Assembly (NCBI GenBank): GCA_014529385.2
Contig: CM043954.1
Location: 97,426,247 to 97,490,246 of the forward strand
Direction of reading: 5' to 3'
DNA from: Adiantum capillus-veneris
Taxonomy: Eukaryota > Streptophyta > Polypodiopsida > Polypodiales > Pteridaceae
Length of the DNA: 64,000 nt
Positions 57,689 through 64,000 of the stretch are shown piece by piece. Below the pieces are notes generated by a model that did no database searches, was not told the origin of the DNA, and worked only from the letters and a program-made list of their open reading frames with translations. Positions within the stretch are counted from its first letter, which is position 1, and each line of letters starts with the position of its first letter. The translations under genes were made by a program, and so were the position numbers.

Positions 57689-60257
57689 ATGTCTTCCGGC
57701 ACTCGCAAGGGTTCTTCTTCTTCAACAAGTTCCACAACCATTGTGGAAAATGATCCAAAATCTATGGAGATAGCAACACAACCACCCAACCAACAACATC
57801 GGAAACCATGATCAAGGAAGAGGATGGGGTGTAGAAGGGCCTCTTTATTTGCCATGAGCTTATGGAGGTAATTAACATTTTGAAGAATAGGTGTATGCCA
57901 TGTTTGCAAGAATGGTGGGTGTGTAAGAGATGTGTAAGAGTGGTCAAAGGATGCACTTTTCCTCCCAAAAAGGAGGTGGACAATTTTATGATTTTTGGCC
58001 TTCCATAACTCCTACATATGATCTCCGATTTGAGCGGAGATCATAGATCTGCAATGTACGCGTCAAGCTCTTTCCATAGGTATGCTACATGATATGGTTT
58101 TACCCGCTAGATTTTAAATTCCATTTTGAGGGAAAACTTTGAATTCAAATAAACTAGTCGTTTTGCGTGTTTGAATACAAAATTTGTCCTTTGATTACTT
58201 TCTTAATACTAAAGGTTTAACTTCTTTAAACTGACAAATAAGAAGGCCCTCCTAGACTCCATTCTCTTCCTAATGGACCATAAACAAACAAGGCGAAGAC
58301 TTACGAGCACTTGCAATGGAGAATGGCACACTAAGGGTACTTGTGGTTGAGAATGAGAATCTCAAGAGGACACTTGAGATACAAACAACACGTTTGATTT
58401 AACTTGAAGAAGAAGTCAAGGAATGTAAATGCTCTCTTGTGGACTTGAATGCTTTGAAGGAGCACATGAGCAAAGTAGAGCATGACCATGTATTGAAAGA
58501 GGAAAAATTTGACACCATGAGCCGAGATGTATGCAATATGAAAAATGTATGCACAAACAAGTCTTGGGTTGATGTATGTGGTAACAATGTGGTTCCTAAT
58601 GCCTTACTCATGCAAGCTATGGTTCAAACAAAGAATGTTCAGAATGTGGATATGGAGGAGTTGAAGGAACGGGAGTGATGTTCCAAGAACATTGTTATTC
58701 TTGGAATTCCCAAAGAGATGTTAGAGACACCTCCTTCTCTTGCAATTTTTATCAAAGATTTCTTCAAAACCCACTTTGGCATGTCCGGAGTTATGGTCTA
58801 TGGAGCACATAGAGTAGGGAAGGAAGGAGCTCCTCGCTCGGGAGAACGGCCAATTCTATGCACCATGCCAGATGAGACCAAATGAAAGATTATCCTTGAT
58901 CATAGTTGGATCTATTTGAGGGATACAAAATGCTTTGTATGTGAAGATCGCACTATTAAGCAACAAAATATGTGTCGCAAGGAATATGATGAAAAGAATA
59001 AGAAAAACAAGGAGATCTCTCATAAAGAAAATGCGCCCAAGGAGGAGGCAAGTTCCTTGACCAAATAGAGATGTGTGACCTATGAAATCGAATTTCAATT
59101 GAAAATATGCTTTTGGAATTGTTAGGGATACCCATGGAATGCGGGGGTTGGCATTGATGAACTAGAAAGCAAAGCCGATGTTGTACTTCTTGTCGAAACT
59201 TGGGAGCATGATACACAAAGGATTAACAGCTTGGAGGATTACAATGTACATTCATTAATGTGGTCAAATAATCTCAAGCACCGAAGAGGACAAGGAGGGG
59301 TAGCATGTATGGCTAAGAAAGGATTGGAAGATTTTGTATCAATTGTGAAAGATGACAAGTACAAACGTTATGTATGGCTGAAAATTATGACACCAAAAAG
59401 AGCACCCATTTTTGTAGCCAGTTGCTACATTCCTCACCGTGATTCCCCTTTTATGCTTGCATGGATAAATATCAGTCATTTTTTGATTTAGAAGAGGACA
59501 TTTCTTATTTCAAAGGCAAAGGTGATGTTATTGTATTTGGGGATATGAATGCTCGTACAAAAACATTGCAACATGATACTCAACAATTTGATATGCCACG
59601 CATTTCAAGGGAGTTGGAGGAAGTTTACTTGTATGATCGTACGGACAAGATGCTCGAAATTCCTTGATAAAGCTTGATGCAACTATGGACAAAGACAACT
59701 ATCAAGGTCATTTGCATACATACAAGGAATTGATTCAAAAGAAGAGAAGAAGATGGAAAGTAAAGCAACAACTTTTTCAAGTCCAAGAAAAGACACATGC
59801 ATGTGGAAGATTTTAGAGAAACTTGAGAGGCAAGCGGGTTGAGAATTTTGGTAACTTGAGTCTTGTGGATATGTACATACATTGTAGGCAATGATATGAG
59901 CAAGAAAATGCTAAAAAAATACCATTTTATGGTTCACTCTCATGTATGCCTTCTTTTTTTACTATTGAGGATGTATGTGGTGGGCTTGAAAAGTTTGCAA
60001 CTCGCAAAGTGAGAGATCTTCAAGGTATCAAGTCGGAGATGATCAAATGGACGGGAGATTTTACCCATGAGTGGATGTGTGATATGTTCAACCTTGCACT
60101 TCAACATGGTATGCCTTATGATTGGAGTACTAATTGGGTTAAGCCTTTGCATAGTAGTAACTTCATGAGTAACATAGAAGATGATCTATTCATCAAAGAA
60201 AGACTTGAGAATGCTCTTATCTTTATATCTAAAAGGATAAATCACTGTCCAAGATAA
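57689..60257 (+). pseudogene. LINE relic (endonuclease and start of RT)
   Basis: An ATG at 57689 opens a Ser/Thr-rich N-terminus that soon meets stops. A helical region lies at 58439-58678. The endonuclease of the AP type follows from about 59095: ICFWNC, DVVLLVETWEHD (Glu), VASCYIPHRDSP (Tyr) and VIVFGDMNARTK (Asp-x-Asn). RT begins near 59946 (RKVRDLQGIKSEMIKW, ALQHGMPYDWSTNWVKPLH) and breaks off at 60163, where repeat R starts. Several stops and shifts make it inactive. The 5' end of the element is not defined. Confidence 0.75.
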
Positions 60258-61700
60258 GGGATAGTAATTGCTTCTGCGGTACATACATTTTATTCATATT
60301 CTTGCATGGTAATTGACATTACATAAGCTGAAAATTTATTGGTACTGGTGGGTTCGTAAGGACTATTGATTCTCATTCATGATTGAAGATATATGATATG
60401 ACGGAGTTTCAAAAAGGAATTTCTTGCAAAGTATATTAGTCTCTAATCCGTTTTGAGGATGTACCAGATTTTTGAGCTAGAAACGTGTGATATACTGCTA
60501 GTTTTTTATACATAAGATATATTTTAGTTACTGAAGCCGTCAACTTCCTGTGGAGGATCTCGTTCAGAGATGGCATAAACTGAGTTTTTTGAAATACTAC
60601 TCAAATTACAAAGGAGGTAATGTCTGATTTTCTCCAGGTGGTCTACATTGATCTTTAACCCAGAAATACATAGGTATTTGCATCATATATGGTAATAGAC
60701 ACTATTAGTTTTTTTGAAGGAACTCAGTGAATATTGGGATACAGATGACCCTACATTGAATGGTTATCTTACTTAGAATCTTAACTTAATAGTCAATCCT
60801 AAGGGTAAGTTGTAAACTAGGTCTACAGTGCGACATGGATGACAACTAGATCCAGTGTTGACACCTGCAGAACACACAAACATAGCCATTTCTAACTGAA
60901 TGTTTTTGTATAGATGCACGTAGCAATTGGATCCTTCTCCTTGTAGGTTTAGTGGAGGCTTATCCCAAGCAGTGGACGCATACATATACAACAACAAGAT
61001 GCCAATTTGCTATTATAAAAGATCGTACTAACTATCAGATGCAGATTGTTGTATTTGACAAAGAAAGGACATATTCTATACATGAAATGTATACTCACTT
61101 TTATGATGTCTTGTTTTTTAATGTATTATTTAATGCAATTGTTTAAGTATGGTTCAATTATGAGGAACTTTTCGTACACACACACACACACTTTAAAGAA
61201 CTTTCAATCATTTGGACCTTAAAACACTCCCAAAGAAATTCCAATAGCTTAAAAGTACTTCATAAGCATTTAGAAGCACTCTAGGGCATTTTCAAGAGCA
61301 AAAGATACTAGGACAATGCCATAGAATTGTTAATTCTTGTTGTGCCTTATAAGACACTGAGTTTAGGGGTTGCTTCAGTCTATAGTAGAGATAGCATGAT
61401 GCCCTTGAATTCGGTGTTGTGAAGTTGACATATAATATCTCGTTCCTGGAGGTAGCTTGATGGATTTCATTTGAGAAAAAGATGCCTCACTTTTTCTACC
61501 ATATCTCTAGTCCAAGAAATTAATGAAGCAAGTCGTGATCTGTCATCTCAAACTCCTTTTCCAAGGTCTCCATCGTACCGTGACTATGATGGCTATGGCT
61601 ATCTATGACAATGAGATCATCTACATAGAGAATAACAAGTGTCACCCATCCACCCTCTCTCAAAAGATATAAATCGAAATTATATTGTGACCTTTAAGAG
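60165..61700. repeat. Segmental repeat R, copy 2
   Basis: The direct-repeat partner of 49045-50550, starting inside LINE RT and running into repeat Z without the TTAA element, so it shows the empty site. Confidence 0.85.
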
Positions 61701-61760
61701 AATTTTTCAACCCCTGAAGTTTTTCTTGAGGTTGCTGGCCTGCTCTTTAGCAAGAGTTTT
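61430..61760 (-). pseudogene. copia RT relic, copy 3
   Basis: The minus strand carries the same degraded RT block as the other two copies, here around TGACACTTGTTATTCTC, though the Y-V-D-D box is partly lost (TATGTAGATGATCTC reads YVDDL). Confidence 0.65.
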
Positions 61761-62159
61761 GATAGTAAGAGGAGGAGTGATAGACACATATGTTGACCTC
61801 ATATAGTGCTAGAAGGCTAAAACAAAAATTCTCATTTATTTTTTCATCATCCATGGTAGTTAAGAGAGGAAGATTCTTGCGAAAGTTTCAAATGGGCCAA
61901 GATAAGGTAAGAGCCTACACGAAAGAGAAGTGTGTGTGCTTGCTTGCAATGGAAAAGATGTGTGCTAATCCCATTTGTACAGTAGGAGTTTAAATTTCAA
62001 ATGAATAAGAAACTTACTTTGTGATTTGTACATTTCCCTTAATTATTGTTTGCTCAGTCATAGAGGAATACTAGTACATCTTCTTTTGCATATGGTTGTT
62101 TGCAAGTAGGATGATTGTGACAATCTCAATCTAGTAATTGGAAACCATAATTGGGATTC

Positions 62160-62181
62160 TTTGGTTCCAATATTGTATAGT

Positions 62182-62254
<73 letters not shown>

Positions 62255-62328
62255 ACTCGCTGCAATAATCTAAGGTGCTTATTTTTTGTGTATTATAACT
62301 ATAGCTTTTGTATGAAAAATCTCAAATG

Positions 62329-62387
<59 letters not shown>

Positions 62388-62457
62388 CACACACACACAG
62401 AAGATAAGCGCATATGGAAAGCACATAATTGGGATTCTTTGGTTCCAATATTGTATA

Positions 62458-62533
<76 letters not shown>

Positions 62534-62604
62534 CTCGCTGCAATAATCTAAGGTGCTTATTTTTTGTGTATTATAACTATAGCTTTTGTATGAAAAATCT
62601 CAAA

Positions 62605-62652
<48 letters not shown>

Positions 62653-62733
62653 GCACACACAACTCGCTGCAATAATCTAAGATGCTTATTTTTTGTGTAT
62701 TATAACTATAGCTTTTGTATGAAAAATCTCAAA

Positions 62734-62773
<40 letters not shown>

Positions 62774-62936
62774 GTCAAATTTTTGCATATGGTTGTTTGC
62801 AAGTAGGATGATTGTGACAATCTCAATCTAGTATTACGAAACTATAATGTGTTGCGCTAATTTAAGACTTATGCGTGTAATTATGATGGTGGTATTCCAT
62901 GTTTGGGGATTCTTTGGTTCCAATATTGTATAGTGT

Positions 62937-62976
<40 letters not shown>

Positions 62977-63061
62977 ACTCTCTGCAATAATCTAATCTAA
63001 GGTGCTTCTTTTTTGTGTATTATAGTCGATAGCTTTTGTATGAAAAATCTCAAACGAATAT

Positions 63062-63118
<57 letters not shown>
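62160..63118. repeat. Tandem unit array joined to (CT)n(AC)n microsatellites
   Basis: A unit containing GCAATAATCTAAGGTGCTT and GCTTTTGTATGAAAAATCTC recurs four times (about 62254, 62533, 62660 and 62984), each followed by (CT)n and, in most, (AC)n tracts of differing length. A second block with GGGATTCTTTGGTTCCAATA interleaves. Confidence 0.9.
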
Positions 63119-63119
<1 letters not shown>

Positions 63120-63280
63120 ACTCTCAGCAATAATCTAAGGTGCCTAGATTATTGCTGAGAGTTGTGTGTGTGTGTGCACACACACACACACACACAACTC
63201 TCAGCAATAATCTAAGGTGCACACACACACACACACAACTCTCAGCAATAATCTAAGGTGCCTAGATTATTGCTGAGAGT

Positions 63281-63323
<43 letters not shown>

Positions 63324-63325
63324 GC
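63100..63325. repeat. Double cruciform-like palindrome in (AC)n/(GT)n
   Basis: AACTCTCAGCAATAATCTA and its complement TAGATTATTGCTGAGAGTT surround a GGTGCC-type centre at 63119-63165 and again at 63237-63283, each flanked by (AC)n on the left and (GT)n on the right. A third single arm lies between them. Confidence 0.95.
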
Positions 63326-63537
63326 ATAAGCGCCTGTGGAAAGCACGCAATCTCAAGGGAGTCAGATTTTTCTGCATTTCAAAAATATGAGCTGCATCAT
63401 GCGATGCAGATCTCCGCTGATTTTACCTCATTTTGTTATGGAGCTGCTTACACGCGCTTTGCATACAAAAGCCATCACCAAGGCGGCCATTAACACAGCA
63501 GGCCGAGTCCAGACGACGCAGAGAGAGAGAGAGATCC

Positions 63538-63716
63538 ATGGCATGGGAGCAGGCACAGGCGCCGATAGTGAAGCCCCCTCCCCACAGAGGTCAGGTGAAG
63601 GCCGCCATCGCTGCCAGCATGGCGCACTCCCTCTGTCATGCCTTCAGCTCCACACTTACAATGGTGGCTACCCCGTCGTCGTCCAGCAGCCCCTCCACCT
63701 CGCCTCGTTCTCGCTA
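63538..63716 (+). pseudogene. Possible captured host-gene exon
   Basis: An ATG opens MAWEQAQAPIVKPPPHRGQV, then KAAIAASMAHSLCHAF. The PPP-x-RGQ-V/I-K motif recalls, from memory, the N-terminus of small plant-specific proteins. The left arm has the same ATGGCATGGGAGCAG start on the minus strand (53519) but lacks the 100-odd bp that encode this motif. No further exon is identified. It could equally be chance coding in GC-rich repeat. Confidence 0.3.
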
Positions 63717-63956
63717 AACCCTGACTCTATATAATTGTATCTTCCCAGGTTCTGCGTTTCCCTAATTAAGGCTCAAAAAGCCGCACACCCTTCCTCATCT
63801 GTCACGCGCTGTCGTTGCAGGAGATGGGGATCGTCCTCTGGTGCGCCCTGCCCACATCCTCCCCTTCCCAACATCAAGGACATCATCCCTTCTCAGCATC
63901 GCCTGCAGCGGGGGGGACCCTCCTTCGAAAAATGATGTTGCGCTCCATACAAATGA

Positions 63957-64000
63957 CACACACACACACAGACCGAGAGAGAGAGAGAGAGAGAGAGAGA
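63957..64000. repeat. (AC)n and (GA)n at the window edge
   Basis: Dinucleotide tracts that continue beyond the window. Confidence 0.9.

Larger units (their letters stand above)
61690..63965 (-). repeat. Large inverted repeat, right arm
   Basis: It pairs with 53200-54550 in reverse. It is about 0.9 kb longer because of added (CT)n(AC)n tracts and tandem units at 62254-63118 and the palindromes at 63119-63300. Confidence 0.85.

Noticed and set aside
62160-63300. Repeat-spacer pattern resembling a CRISPR array
   Set aside because: Repeats differ in spacing, are joined to microsatellites, and the genome is eukaryotic.

Overview
This window is eukaryotic nuclear DNA from a land plant. The evidence is spliceosomal GT-AG introns, plant-type Ty3/gypsy and Ty1/copia LTR retrotransposons primed by tRNA-Asp and initiator tRNA-Met, a LINE relic, TTAA-flanked DNA transposons and very dense (CT)n/(GA)n and (AC)n/(GT)n microsatellites. 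I cannot name the species; a large-genome non-seed plant such as a fern is a guess. I found no confidently intact host gene, no tRNA or rRNA gene, and nothing prokaryotic.

Layout. 1-8.1 kb: three decayed, intron-bearing genes that may belong to one DNA transposon. They are a minus-strand fusion of a histone H3 fold (with CENH3-like features) to a Ulp1/C48 peptidase with an acidic tail (<1-2100), a plus-strand gene of unknown function (3651-5352), and a minus-strand DDE-transposase-like gene (5490-8081). 8.5-14.4 kb: a decayed minus-strand gypsy element (gypsy-1). 15.0-39.8 kb: a plus-strand, Tat-like gypsy element (gypsy-2) with two RNase H regions. Its 5' LTR was hit by a TTAA element (15861-17153) and by a 14.5 kb copia element (17191-31643). 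The copia element was itself split by a young gag-only LTR retrotransposon (18418-27616) that carries an intact 1681-codon ORF. The intact gypsy-2 3' LTR serves as the empty site that proves these insertions.

39.8-53 kb: mostly non-coding, with a decayed gag-like coding strip, a small TIR element, copia RT relics and two further TTAA elements. 53-64 kb: a large imperfect inverted repeat (arms about 53.2-54.55 and 61.7-63.97 kb) around gypsy integrase and gag relics and a LINE endonuclease relic. Its right arm is expanded by microsatellite-flanked tandem units and cruciform-like palindromes.

Two themes stand out. First, the histone-peptidase fusion near a transposase is unlike any transposon cargo I can name. 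Second, most in-frame stops are TAG, often where Gln is expected, which fits C-to-T decay of CAG at methylated CHG sites. Relative ages follow from nesting and LTR divergence read by eye: gypsy-2 is oldest, then copia (about 3% LTR divergence), then the gag-only element (about 2%).
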